Numbered from the stretch's first letter, positions 35,393-47,598 are shown. The stretch: 64,000 bases of DNA from Neurospora tetrasperma FGSC 2508 (GCF_000213175.1 NW_009799179.1:558001-622000); one strand, 5' to 3'. Notes: generated by a model from the letters alone, not told the origin. Made by a program: numbers and translations.

Positions 35393-37967
35393 GATCGGGT
35401 GTCGATATGTATGTAGGTGGAAGGGCAGACGTTGGTGATGCTATACTTGGATTATCTCTAGACGGGAGTGGTTCTGTGGGATAACGGCCCAGTATGTATA
35501 TACCGTAGATCTTACGCCCGTTCGGATGAAGAGAGAAGAGGATACAGTAGTGTAGTAAATAATACCTAATGCATAAGACGAATCCTCTGGCCTGTCATGG
35601 TATCCGCCAAGAATATAACATTGGCAGTTATGATGTGATGTTGAAATATCCATGGAACTACATAGACCCTGAATTGTGTTGAGTGTGATGGTGTCTGAGT
35701 CAGTTTCAGATATCAAGACAAGACAACAAGACAAGACCCTTGGATAGGTAGGTAATCAATGGAGATAGTATTGACATCACATGGCTACCCATGTGTAAAA
35801 GTCAACCACAAAGAAAAAAGAAATGAATCAAGCAAAGGTATCCGCCCTTAAGGCCCAACGTCTTTCTGGGCTCCAGCAAAACCTAATAAAATGCTCCAGT
35901 TTAAAAAGCTTGTTTATTCCCCCGAAGCCAAAGACTTGGCCATGCGGGATGATGATCCAGATTTCTGAAATCTGAATTCAGGGTCCGTCGGTCTTCCGGA
36001 CTGAATCCACTGACACCTTCTGTGTGCTGTACACAAGTATGGATTATATACCTAGGTAATCACGCCAAACAATTGAACTAAGAGTACTAATGTACGTCTC
36101 CTATCATACGGGGGAGAGATAGTAATAAGTGGAAGTGGAAGTGGAAGTGTCAATATCATCATCGGCCAAGGCTTGGACTGAACGTAGTGTAGTGTAGAGG
36201 TACATATGGATGTACATAAGCGCGGAATGGGAGATCCACAAGCCATGTGCAACCAGCCCGGCCGCCCGTTCGTTCGTTTGTTTGTTTGTCGTGCATCGAT
36301 GCGAAAGTGGAGAACGCCTATGACGTAAGGATACATTGAATCCGCTGTTGATAACCTTGTAGCTACGACCCTTGTTTTTTTTCTTTTTAGGAAGTTCTTT
36401 GAAGGGATAGTAGCGTTTTATTTTCTTTGGCTGAAGGAAGCGAGACAGGCGGAGGGTTGCGGAAGATTGCCTGGCTAGTGTGCTATGTGCCAAGGAGTTG
36501 AGGTCTGGTCGGGGAGGCGTGAGGATACATACACAGTAGGATATTGCAAGGTTGTGTTATGGAGGTGAGGATATCTGGTGACGGGAATGAGTGAGTGAGT
36601 TTGCAGACGGAGACCTAAGGATGGGAAAGGAAAACTGAACCACGGGGCAATGGTGAGTGAGTGATGAGTACCCGTCGGAGGGGAGGGGAGGAATGGCGAC
36701 TTTCGCCTCTCATCAAATTGGTTGGTTGGAGGGAGTGAGAGAAGCAAGAGAAAAAAAGACGTCAAGCCACATGTGGCATTACATCTTTGACCTACCTCCG
36801 TCCAGTCCTCAGGCTAATCACGACTCGACTTGACCGATAAGAGCAGGTAATATGGGAAAGAGGCAAGCCACTACGTAAGGTAGCCACATGTAACCCGAAG
36901 ACGATCATCTCGAATCTTTCATCACCTCCCGTCGTCGCGTGACGGACCACGGAAAAAAAAAAAACGAGTGCCGTGACTAGGTAATGCGGTTGATATCGTA
37001 GCCCTCTCACAAACCAAGATTAACCACACACACTCTGGTAACCAAGCATCCGTCATGGTTGGCCAACGTGCGGTCCGAAGGTCGGTTGGCCACGCACACA
37101 CAGGATGGGACAGGGGACATGGGATGGGGACTGAGGGAGTCGATCTATTTCTCGAAAGAGCCGGTCTTATCTTTCTTTTTCCCGTCAGCCCAGACCTTGT
37201 CTGTAACGGCTAGTTAACGACATCAACCCGCGTCTGGCTAGGTAGGTAGGTGCAGTGCTCGGCGTAAAGCTTTTCATATCGTAGTGGGAAAAAAATTCAA
37301 GGCACACATGGCTACTAGCTTCGTCGCTCGTTGCGCCGTTGGTTGTCCAGGGCTGGGGTTGTTGGAACGAATGGGACAGGAATGTGAATGGCATGTGCCG
37401 GAAAAAAAAAAAGAGAGCAAAAGGTACCGGTACCTAACAGCCGCCTGCCTGCCGCCCTGTGACGTCACAGGCACTTTTTACCGCAGATGAACTGCACACG
37501 CATACACACACAAGGACACTTGACTTGATATACACCAGGCATGCAGAAGGTATGCCTTGCATGGACGTACGCAATACCAAGCGAGCGGGTAGGTAGGTAC
37601 CTAGGTAATGAGGAAGTGAGTGAATGGGCAGCGGGATGATGAATTCCATCGACAAACAGGAAAAAAAAACAAAAAAAAAGAGAAGTGACGAATGCGCAAC
37701 TGAATGAAAAATGACTGGATGCCTTGGTTGCAAGACCAGACGAACTGAACAATGAATATATAATCACACCCACCTTCCCTTCCTCCAACGGTGATTTATC
37801 CATCCTTTCTATATCCTCACCATCAAATCAATCAGCATTTTGCGAAAGAAAGACTTCGACCTACGAAGCATCAACATATCATCACCCTACAAACAAACAC
37901 ACCAACCTAGACCATCCATCCATCCATCCATCTATCCATCATCAAAACAAAGAACCAAAAAAACAAA
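35393..37967. other. 2.6 kb intergenic interval
   Basis: No gene supported. It contains a (TGGAAG)-like run near 36130-36148, ACCTAGGT palindromes at 36050-36057 and 37599-37606, further TAGGTAGG words at 35743 and 37240, an A12-type run near 36953, and CATC repeats just before the next gene (37915-37940). Confidence 0.45.
37589..37608. repeat. TAGGTAGGTACCTAGGTA cluster, one of seven ACCTAGGT palindromes
   Basis: This site shows the dispersed family most fully: TAGGTAGG units running into the 8-bp palindrome ACCTAGGT. Other exact ACCTAGGT copies are at 5957, 6414, 14314, 15343, 36050 and 43699, all in non-coding sequence. Partial TACCTACCTA words occur near 5602, 20166, 46684, 54760 and 60054. 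Function is unknown. Confidence 0.8.
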
Positions 37968-38320
37968 ATGGGCGCCGTCATATCTTGCGTACGTTTCTCC
38001 CCCCTCCACCAGTTTCCCCTCTCCCCCACCAGTTTCCCCCCTCCTTCTCCCTCCCCCCCTCCCTTTCTACTAGCAACCCGTACTAAATCTGCAAAAAACA
38101 GATCCAAAGCGTCTTCCGCACCATCGGCCGCGCCATCATGGGCGTCGTCAACGGCATCGGCTCCATCCTCATGGCCATCATCAACGGCGTCATTGGCGTG
38201 ATTGACGTGATTGTCGGCTTTTTGACGTGCAACTACTGCGGCAGTCGTCGGGGTCGCATGAGGAGGAGGAGCGGTGGTATGGGAAGACGGAGACATGCGG
38301 GGGGTACTGCGGCTATTTAA
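37968..38320 (+). CDS. 79-aa predicted dually lipidated small membrane protein
   Basis: Exons 37968-37988 (7 codons) and 38102-38320 are joined at phase 0 by a GTACGT...CAG intron. The start MGAVISC offers Gly2 for myristoylation and Cys7 for palmitoylation. The next 45 residues are strongly amphipathic to hydrophobic, with repeats of the type IxxVxNGIG/INGVIG. They end in LTCNYCG, after which a basic Arg/Gly tail follows. I recall similar short proteins in many ascomycetes, without known function. It probably sits on a membrane face. The first in-frame ATG in an AAAATG context gives the lipidation signal, which supports both the start and the intron. It was easy to miss because the first exon is only 21 nt. 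Confidence 0.8.
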
Positions 38321-38926
38321 GTCTCTGACTCTCGAGTCGTGCGAGTCGTGGTAGGGGAAGGAGATGACGAGGGAATGACGAGGGGAGGAGAGGAGATGAT
38401 GGAGAGGAGAGGGGGAGAGGAGAAAAGGAGAGGGGGAGAAGGAGATGATGGAGACGGATGATACCCAGTTGAGATTTGAGAAGAGCATGCGGTTAATGGT
38501 TTTTCTTTGTTTCTTACGAATATGTTTTACGGCGACGGCGACGGCGATGAAGCAAATTAATGCGGTAATGAGTTATGGAGGTTATACGATAGCACGAGAT
38601 GACAAAGATACCCTATACCCCCCTTACGCTTTGCATTCAGTGCACAATACTTTGGTGGATGGAGATTAGTAGTGCTGGGAATGTATCTGATATTGAACAT
38701 CACTTCTCATTTACCTATAGTGTTCTCTAACGTGATTAACGACATGTGAAACAGATGAAAACACATAACTGGCTTGATTCTATTGTCCTGAATAAACCTA
38801 GACCGCAGGCCTTTCTGCGCAAATCGGTCTTCTCTACTCTAGCTTACTGTATACCAAAGTCTTAAAATACATTTCTTTCTACCAAACGGCCTTGATTTCT
38901 TCACACATCAACATACATATTCATCA
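38321..38926. other. convergent 3' interval
   Basis: Purine-rich GGAGA repeats (38345-38450) follow the 79-aa gene. The rest is the shared 3' flank with the minus-strand XPF gene. No gene seen. Confidence 0.5.
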
Positions 38927-41871
38927 TCACCCACTATAATCCTCCAAAACATCCTTCTTGAAAAACTCGACAATCTTCCCTGCCGCCTCCCTCCCCACCA
39001 GTCTCCCCAGCTCCTCCACCTCCATATTCGCAACCTCCCTCACATTCTCCGCCTCGGCAGTAATGCTCCTGATATTCTTCGGCGTCACGCCCGGGACTTT
39101 ACCCAACATCTCCTGCGCCTCCATATTGAACGTACTACCCCCATTCACCGCCCCCTTCCCCTCATTCACCCCATCCTCGGGACTTTCTCCTTCCCCCAAC
39201 CCCGCCCTGACAGCCGCGACGGGATCGGGTTCTTCCTCGAGCGCTTTCAGCCGCTCAAAGATTTCTGCCGTCTCGTAAGGGGACGACGACCAGATGATGC
39301 GGAGTTTCGGGAACGCGAGCGTGAGCAGCACGATTTTGGACTGCAAGTCGTTGGCGCCCGCGTTTTCGGGGTTGACGCTGCGCAAACTACCCGACAAGTC
39401 GGCAAAAGGTTCCAGAGTGAAGGACTTGTTCTGGTCGAACTCGATCAAGAGCATCGGGTTCCTGTAGTGCTGGAACATGGTCTCGCATTGGGCGTACAGC
39501 CGGCCGTCCTTAAAGGAGGAAATCAGATCCGAGACGGACTTGCGCTCGACGCAGATGTTGGGAGATAGGATGTAGTCGCCTACCGTGAGCATGCAGGGGA
39601 CGATGACCATGGAGCGGCCGTGCAAGAGGGAAGGTAAGGAGGAGCGGAACTCGCGCACGTCGACGACTACGCGCGGTGGTTGGGCCGTCGCTTTGGCGAG
39701 CTTGCCGCCGCCGGCGATGCGGGTGTTGATGGTTCGTAGAAAAGCGGACTCGGGGTCCTCGACCCCGTGGGAGTCGGTCGTCATGACGATGGACATGGAG
39801 GCCCGCTCTCTGATGAGTTTCGTGAAGGCGTCCTTCTCGCGACGCACCGACGAGAGGTACCGCTGCTCTTCGACGGAGCCGCCGTAGTACAAAAAGTAGA
39901 CGCGCACGTTGCGGTCGTTGTGCGAGGAGCGGTAGACTTCGACGCGCCGGATGAAGGAGGCGTCGGGCTCGTACATGATGATGTATTTGGGCTTTACCTC
40001 TTCCAGGATGTGCTCGTCTTGGTCGCCTTCGTAGGCGTGGATAACCACTAGATCTTGCATGTCGTAGAGTTGGTAGTAGTCGTCCATGTCCTCGAGCGGG
40101 TCGGCCGTGGCAAAGGTGATGATTTCTTCGGCTGCTTGGCCGCCTGCGTCGTCTTCGGTGATTTGGATCTCGGACATCAGGTCGGCTACTTCGTTGGGCT
40201 TTTCAAAGTGTTGGACGATGCTGCCGTTCTCATGGCGGCTGGGGTTGCTTCCGACACCACCACCACCGCCGCGAACTCGGCGCCGTTTGTTTGCTGGCGC
40301 TCCTCCTCGGCCTCTAGCCTGGGGGAGTCGTGGGTCGACGGCGCCACTGAGGGCCTTTTGGTTCTCGGAGAAGAGGGTGGCGTTGACTTGGGCGAATTCT
40401 CGTTTCCAGTTGAGATAGTTTCGTAGCTTTCGCCTCATCAGGAAGGCACCCGATGGTTTATCCTCTTCAGGGTCATACACCTCTTCCACCTTCTTTGCCG
40501 TTCGAGGTCGGATGTGCATTGTTTGTAGATAGTCGCGTAGCTGACGACACGTGTCTGTGTCTGCACACATGATCAGGATGGTCCCGTTGGAATCATCGCG
40601 AACAGCTGGTTCAAAGTAGAGATCTCTGTCAATTTCCTCCAGGACATCTGCAAGGACAGCCCACTTTGGCTGTTCTTCCAAGACAGGTTTCAGTGACTCG
40701 ATGGTTGAGTTTGGACCCGCCTTTTGCTTGCTCGAATAGACTCGTTGTCTTGCAGTCTCGAAGATGGTTTGAGCCGCGTCAGAGAACAGCCATGGGGACT
40801 CTGTCTGCCTGGTAGTCCCAGGAGCAGGCTTATGTGCTGCATGAATGGTGTCCAGCTGTTGCAAGAATGACACGGCGTCGAGGGCGAGGATAGACTGGAG
40901 CATACCACGAAGAACTGTCAGATCGCCAGCAATCTGCTTGGTTTTCCAGCTGACTCTATGCCAGTTTGGCTCCAGCTGTCTCCGTACCATACGATCAAAG
41001 TTTCTGGTCAGAGCACTGTCCAGGTTCCAGTCTTCCATTTCCAGCCCGGTGTTCTCCTTTTTGAGCTCATGAATGCTGATCTCGACACATTCCATTATTG
41101 CAGTTTGGATCTCTCGCATGGAGTCGGTCATGGGAACTTCCAACTCGATGACTTCTGCCTTCTTCTTTCCCTCCAAGGATTGAGCGACCTGGACATGAAA
41201 CCGAGGCCAGAGTGAAGCCTTTCGGAGAAACATATTTCTCATCATGGTAGCCAGTGGCGAGAAGCCTACTGTGAAGGGATCCGGGTTATCTGAAAAGGCC
41301 TTGAGAAAGCCAACCTTGTTCTTTTGGCGGTATATCCTGAGGATGAAGGCCTCGAGCGAAGTGGCAACTATGCGATCCGCGTGGAGGACAAGCATGCCCG
41401 TGATGGTCTCCGGGTTCAGGAGGTTTGTCAACAAGTCGACGACCAAGATGCGCGACGTGATGCTAAAGATGCCGCCCTGGGCATACATCTTCTCTCTTGT
41501 CCCGACACTGGTAAAGTCCGTGTTGACGACGGTCAAGCCCCGGGCCTTGGGAGACATGCTGATAGCGGCATGCTCGGCCAGGGCCTCACCAATCCAGGCA
41601 TTCTCTCTGTCATCAGCGTTGACAACCACAATCAGGTTGTTTCCTGCGGCATCATACGAGTGAAGCAGGTTGGTGATGAGGCGCATGAGACCGAGGCCTC
41701 GGGCGAGAATGACAAGCTCATCTTCTTTGCGAAGCTCTTCAAACAGTTTCTGTTGGTAGACCTGTGTTTGTTATCAGTCTAGATGAACACAAGCCAACAA
41801 TATTAAATGATTCATGGACGCACAAGAGGAAGTGAGAGCTTCACGGGTTGCGGGGCACTGGAGGCCGACAT
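38927..41871 (-). CDS. mus-38: XPF/Rad1 structure-specific repair endonuclease catalytic subunit
   Basis: Minus-strand exons 41871-41824 and 41761-38927 join at phase 0 (SLPL|VYQQKLF), giving 960 aa. The N-terminal part is the degenerate helicase domain of XPF (starting LPLVYQQKLFEEL, then LARGLGLMRLI). The ERCC4 nuclease domain carries VGDYILSPNICVERKSVSDL, with the catalytic ERK triplet at residue 755 followed by the conserved Asp, and AQCETMFQHYRNPMLLIEFD. A C-terminal helix-hairpin-helix region (LGKVPGVTPKNIRSI) should bind the ERCC1/Rad10 partner. The complex cuts the 5' side of lesions in nucleotide excision repair and acts in recombination. The Neurospora homologue is named mus-38. An ATG five nt upstream (41876) is out of frame and ends quickly, so the 41871 start is preferred. 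Confidence 0.95.
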
Positions 41872-42410
41872 GACATGCGGGGCAGTGCAGTGTTGGTAGG
41901 TCTCGATCAGTCCGAGTCGAGGATCATGATGGAGAAAAGCTGGGATGATGGCGCTCGGGATGGTGAGTACAGTATCATGTGTGTTGTACTAATGGCGGTC
42001 CCTGAGTGGTTCCCTCCACTCGGAGTCAAGATCCAAGGAATGCTCTTGTCGGTTTGATGCGCTGTTCGTGGGAGGTTTTAGCAGCTGTCATTCAGTGTGC
42101 CTGCCGCCGCATAGTAAACGACGGCGTGACCACACCCAGGCGACGTCATTGTCTTGCACCCTCTTTTAGGCCCCTTGTACGTGGTACGACGACTGCAGGT
42201 TTCTTCCTATTTATTCCCTTTTGCTCATCCATCGTCTCCTTTTATAAAAAGAGACCCTTCTCGACCCTCACAACTTAACCTTCCACTTCTACACCTTACC
42301 CATCCTCCTACAAGACGATTTCGAAAAAGTTGATCAAGACTCTCAGTTGTCTCACTACGACCCACTCCTCACGAACCATCAAGACAAGTCATAACATCAA
42401 GTCCACCACA
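41872..42410. promoter_or_regulatory. shared divergent promoter, XPF / 77-aa protein
   Basis: A 539-nt region between two divergent starts. On the plus side a clear TATA box, tataaaaa, lies at 42243-42250, 161-168 nt before the ATG of the small gene. It is followed by a C/T- and CA-rich leader. No comparable TATA element faces the XPF gene. This fits a constitutive repair gene beside a strongly or inducibly expressed small gene. Confidence 0.6.
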
Positions 42411-42729
42411 ATGGCCGGCGGCGACGATCTCAGCAAGAAGGAAGTCAACATTCTTCCCCACGACACCCAGAAGGACGAGCAGGTACGTTATCCTTTTGGA
42501 ACCTAGCGCCTTGTGTGAACTGTGAACTACAGAGAACAGATGACTGACTGTTTGACCAAACAAACAGAAGAACCCCAACAACCCCCTCAACAAGCTCGCT
42601 GATAGTGCCAAGGCCACGTTTGAGCAGGCGTCAAAGGCCATGCCCGGTCCCGCCATCTCGCAGAACATCGGTGGCGAGGAGGGCACCAAGGAGGAGCGCA
42701 GGGCCAAGGCTGAGGAGCTCAACAAGTAA
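42411..42729 (+). CDS. 77-aa hydrophilic protein, possibly stress or conidiation related
   Basis: Exons 42411-42482 and 42568-42729 join at phase 0 across a GTACGT...ACAG intron. The product is highly charged and lacks Cys and Trp. It starts MAGGDDLSKKEVNILPHD and ends in an Ala/Lys/Glu helix (KEERRAKAEELNK). A middle LADSAKATFEQASKAMPG segment resembles amphipathic helices of small stress-protective fungal proteins. I do not recognise a named family. The TATA box, the pyrimidine-rich leader and strongly preferred codons suggest high expression in some condition. Function is unknown and the role is inference. Confidence 0.8.
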
Positions 42730-44134
42730 AGATATGGACTCGGACAAACAAGGGAATGGATGGAATGATTGTAATGACTGAATGATACACATACACACAC
42801 ATAATTGAACTGTTTTGACAACTACTCTGATGGATCAGTCTTGTTGGAGCCTAAAGTGACTTTGGTGGTGTAATTGCGCCCAAATGAGAGGGGTCTGGTC
42901 CTCTGAAGTTGTCTCAAAGGGAGCCAGTTAGCATGTGAAGGTACTACAGGTACTTTCATGTCATCCCATGTTCATACACTACTTTGATCCTATATCAACC
43001 TGAGTCATATAACCTCCAAATGCACATGGAAGTTGTTGTCATTGCCAGTTTCAACATATCCCTCAAACAGCTCTCGGAGGAACCGTCTCGTTGGACATCC
43101 ATCATCACGTCGGGCAAGCGAAAGGTCGGCTGTGCAAGCGGCGGGAATAGTGGAGGGGTTCAGTTGCCCACGAGAGATCCAATGTGAGGGATAGGTACCC
43201 ACTGTTAGTGGACACAGACAATTGACGCCCTATCCACCCCCGGCACAATGTCATGACGCTATCTGATCCATGTTCACAAGTTGGTCGCTTCCCGTCGGAA
43301 ATTGGTCATTGTGGCTTGCTGGGGTTTCGTTGCCATCCTGATTCCAGTCAAAGCCAGGTCGATGCCGCCGCCGTAGTGATGCAACTCCCAATCCCCGTAG
43401 TGTAGTGTACACTCACTGCATGCCTAACCTCTTGCCAGGTACACCCGCAATTCAACTTTCCTTGTCTTCCCTTGCAATAGGACTTGCTCCTCCGTACATA
43501 CAGCTTTAATACATTGAATTTTCACGGCAGATCATAAGCTTGACAAGGCTGCTGGATCATTGTCCGAGGTACGTTATTCCCAGCCTGCCGCCGTCTCTTC
43601 TACTCAGTATCTGCTTTTGCTCCTTTCGGTCATTGGACATCCGGGCGGCCGAGTCTTCCTCCCACCAACCACCAAACATCCGTGCCTCCAATACCCAGAC
43701 CTAGGTAGCTAACCGGCAACTTCCATTGTCTCTTCTAGGCTTCCGTCAGGTGTTTTTATTCCTACGCGGCAAGGCCACGGCAGCGCGGAGCTTTACTTTA
43801 TCTTGTACCGACACGATACTTCGCCGTCGATAACAAGCACCAACGATCCGAAAAGCATTACTACGACATCCCACTTCCAACTTGCTACCTCGTCCTTCGC
43901 TCGACGTTGCCCCCCCTCGCCGACCGACCCGCCGACCGGATCTAGGCACGGCGACTCAGCTTCATAACAGTACCTCTCGGCGCTGCGCCCGCCGGCCGAG
44001 TCCTTCTACCGATTTCTCGCATAACGAGTCCCAATCTATCCATGCTTTGCTCCCCCTGGACCATCTAAAGGGGACGCCAGGCCGCAACCCACCACCCACC
44101 ACTTCCACGCTTCCACCCCTCATATCTTTTCACG
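42730..44134 (+). promoter_or_regulatory. WASP upstream region with probable 5'-UTR intron
   Basis: No separate gene is seen in 1.4 kb. A likely 5'-UTR intron runs 43569-43738: donor GTACGT, branch GCTAAC at about 43708, pyrimidine tract and acceptor CTAG. The palindrome ACCTAGGT (43699-43706) overlaps the branch-site neighbourhood. The leader after 43739 contains no in-frame ATG that could extend the WASP protein plausibly; an upstream ATG at 44041 lies in a short frame. Confidence 0.45.
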
Positions 44135-46175
44135 ATGCCGTCCATCCTTAGCGACGACGACAAGGAAACGGTCAAGCGCTGCGTGCCCAAGCAGACCAAC
44201 AAGATCCATGCCGTCGCCGTCGCCAGGCTCTATGTAGCCTACCCGAACCCATCTAAATGGACCTATACCGGCCTCCAGGGTGCCGTCGTGCTGGCAAACG
44301 ATCTCGTGGGCAACACATATTGGATCAAGATGGTTGATATCTCGGTAAGTGTGGAAAAGACGATCATATGGCTGGACACCATTAGGCTGACATCGGACAG
44401 CCCGGAAACAGGGGAGTGATATGGGACCAGGAGATCTTCGATACTTGGAGCTACAACCAGGACCGTGTCTTCTTCCATACCTTCGAGCTTGAGGAATGCT
44501 TGGCTGGCTTGTCTTTCGTGGACGAGAAGGAGGCCAAGCAGTTCCTCAAGAAGATGAACGACAGGGAAAAGAACGCCAGCAAGGCTACCACTAAGACACC
44601 TTTCGGAGGCGCATCCCAGGCACACCACCACAAGCACCACGGTCTTTTCGGCGGTCTGTTTGGAGGACATAAGCACGCGTCTCCGACAGCCACCCCGCCC
44701 GAGTCGCCGCGCGCCGCTGCACCGGCAGGCCGTATGAGAGCTGGAAGCACCAATGGAATAAACGGATACAAACCTCCTTCCGAGTTTGCGACTCTGGATG
44801 CTTTCGATCCCCTGTGGAGGGAACACTTCGGTGACGACCTCAAGGCCCAAGGCCTCGACGACGACTTCATCCGCGAAAACCAGGACTTTATCATTGAGTT
44901 CTTGAAACAGGAGCAAGCGAAGCAGGGTATACACACGAGCACTCCGCCGCCGCCGCCGCCGCCATCCGCTCCTCCTAATGGTCCCGCAATGAGAGCTCCC
45001 CCACCACCTCCTCCTGCTGCTGCTCCACGCAGTGTCTCCGAGTCGATAACTCCATCGACCTCTAGGAGAGGGCCAGTACCCCCGCCTCCCCCTCCAGCAA
45101 GGAGATCCGGCAAGCTCGACACGGAAAACCACCAGGAACCGGCCCCTCCGCCGAGATTTGCTGTTCCTCCTCCCATCGCCGATGCTGGCAAGTTTGCCCA
45201 CTCTGATCCCCCGCGACATACGCCCTCTGCCCCTGGACCTCCACCACCTCCCCGGCCGCCGAAGACGCCACTCGAAGATCAGGACCCGAGCCAGAGGTTC
45301 AGCGTTCCTCCGCCATTCACAGGCCAACGAAGTGTACCCCCGCCGCCTCCTAGCCGTAGCTCTGTTCCTCCGCCACCGCCCCCGAGAAATTCAACTGCGC
45401 AACCTCCTCTGCCTCCCAAGGCGCCGGGACCAGCACCTCCCCTCCCGCCTGCGAGCTCACGGCCGCCCCCCATGTTGCCGACTAGAAGCCCGGCACCACC
45501 GCAGGCACCGCCTCTCCCAACCTCGAACGCGCCGCCTCCGCCGCCTTTACCGGCCACCCAGGCGCCTCCACCACCTCCCCTTCCCGCAACCAGCGCGCCT
45601 CCTCCGCCACCACCGGCACCGCCAGCACCTCCGGCGCCCCCTCTACCCGCAGCACATGCTCCCCCGCCGCCGCCTCCCATGCCACCCATGCCCGCACCAT
45701 CAGGCGGCGCACCGCCTCCGCCTCCGCCTCCTCCACCGGGTGGTATGGGCGGTGTTCCTCCCCCTCCTCCTCCCCCTCCTCCAGGTGGTATGCCTCCACC
45801 GCCCGCCGCTGCCTTGCCGCCTGTTGACGGCAGCCGTTCGGCCGTGTTGGACGGCATCAAGACCGCGGGAGGTATTAGGGCGTTGAAGAAGGTAGACAGA
45901 ACCCAGATCCGCGATCGTTCCGGTGCTGCTATTCCTGGTGGCTCCGATAGTGGGCCCGCAAGCAGTGGATTGCCGCCCGCTGGAGCTGCGCCGGGTGGCG
46001 GTGGTGGAATGGCGGATGCGTTGGCGTTGGCGTTGCAGAAGAGAAAGGAGAAGGTTAGCAAGAGTGGTAAGTATCTGGATTATCCCTGGCTTGTGAAGTG
46101 TGAGAGCATGTCGAGAATGATGCTAACACTAGTGGAAAAACAGATGATGAAGATGATGGTGATGATTGGGACTAA
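44135..46175 (+). CDS. WASP/Las17 actin nucleation-promoting factor
   Basis: Exons 44135-44344, 44401-46066 and 46144-46175 give 635 aa, close to yeast Las17. The WH1 domain spans residues 1 to about 130. The first junction falls in the invariant VDIS|PGNRGVIWDQE. There is no clear GTPase-binding CRIB domain, as in other fungi. About 350 residues of proline runs (residues 180-535) bind SH3 proteins and profilin. A WH2 motif follows near residue 548 (SAVLDGIKTAGG, ALKKV). The last exon is only 32 nt and encodes the acidic tail DDEDDGDDWD, whose Trp contacts Arp2/3. Reading through that last intron gives a spurious Met-rich tail. The protein drives endocytic actin patches and hyphal-tip polarity. 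Confidence 0.97.
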
Positions 46176-47598
46176 GTGTCTGATACCAGCAATGACACGG
46201 TGAAGAGCCACCGGACAAAACCAAGGTTCCAAATAGGTGAAGAGTGCAGAAGGAATGAAAGCAAGACTGGATAGACACCGATATCCAGCCATCATCCATC
46301 CATCTGGTCATTAGTTGGCCATGAGGAGATGATGACGGCGAGGATGGGCCGTTGCTGGAGTAGGAGGAGGAGGAAGAAGAAGAAGAAGGAGAGGGAGGAA
46401 GAGGAAACAAGGGGTGGAAGGAAGCAAGGAATGAAAGGAAGGATGCAGTGTCGTTGCATACTATATATATATAGCTTCACCGTATTTGGAAATATTCGCA
46501 CCTCATCACTGGTGTTTAACAAGAAAACAAAAGAAATTTAAAATCATACTTTTTTTTTCACTTTCAGCAGTACTATACTAGCCTTTTGTTCTCTGTTTCC
46601 CATGTTAACTTGATACTTTTCAAAGACAGCGGCGAGTGCTTGAAGAGGTTTCATTGATTTATATGTATCTTGAAGATTACGTACCTACCTACCTAGGACT
46701 GTTTGACAGTGAGTTAGTTGGGGTGGAAGAAATGGAGATATACTCGGTCCGTTACGCTTTTACTTGGTCGTTCCAGTGACCGACAGACACATCACGAGTG
46801 AACCAAGAAGCCTAGTATGTGATCGTACCAAAATACCATTTCCTAGCTCGAGAGAGAAAAAAAGAAAAAAGAAAGCAGACACGAGAGAGCCCCCTAAAAG
46901 AACATAAAAGACGTTTATGACAAAGCCATCCTATCATAAAAACAGCCTAACCCCTTTTAATATCCCAGAGTGCACGTAACCATCCTTTTTTCGTTGCGGA
47001 TGGGTGATGCTCTTTATGTCCTTCGCCCCCTTTTTTTAACTTTTCCACTCTGCCAGCCTTCCTCCTTCGTCCTGCCTGGTTGTAGGACCTTGAGTCCCGC
47101 TAACCAACTAACCGGACCCAGGTAAATGACGTCCCTCCCACCATTGTACCTGGCTCCGATTTTCCTCCTCCTGATTTTGTTTGTAAAATTTGTTCTTGTC
47201 TTGTTACCGAAAAAAACAAAGAAATAACAGGCACACCAAACTGTCGGGGAACCAAACTGGCTGCTGTTAACGGTATGGTTGATGGGTTGAAAAAAAATGT
47301 GGGCTGGCTGCGTACGGCCGACACACACCGAAAACAGAGACCACCAGAATGGTTTGAGAGAGAAGACAGCTTTTTTGGACTTTCCTGGACGACCCCTTTA
47401 CTTCCTGGCCAGACCCTTTGGGGATACCGACTTGGAGAGAAGGAGGTAAAAGGGAGTGGATAGGAAGAAGGGGGAAGTTGGGAAAGGGTGGCGTTATTTC
47501 GCATGTTTCGGTAACAATTTGGCGTTTGTTGCCTCTTTTCCTCTTAGGTGCCGAGAAGAATGAGGCGACGATAGGGTGTTGAGAAGGCGACGACACGT
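46176..47598. other. convergent interval between WASP and eIF1A
   Basis: No gene supported. Purine-rich AGGAGG/GAAGAA runs lie near 46360-46410, an AT run near 46462, a TACCTACCTACCTAGG word at 46682-46697 and A-rich tracts near 46855-46880. It mostly represents the 3' flanks of the two converging genes. Confidence 0.5.

Noticed and set aside
44263-45327. 354-codon minus-strand open frame
   Set aside because: Antisense of the WASP proline-rich coding region; its composition is dictated by that repeat.
46067-46203. Extension of WASP into a Met-rich tail by reading through
   Set aside because: A GT-AG intron (46067-46143) restores the conserved acidic tail, so the read-through is not the real C-terminus.
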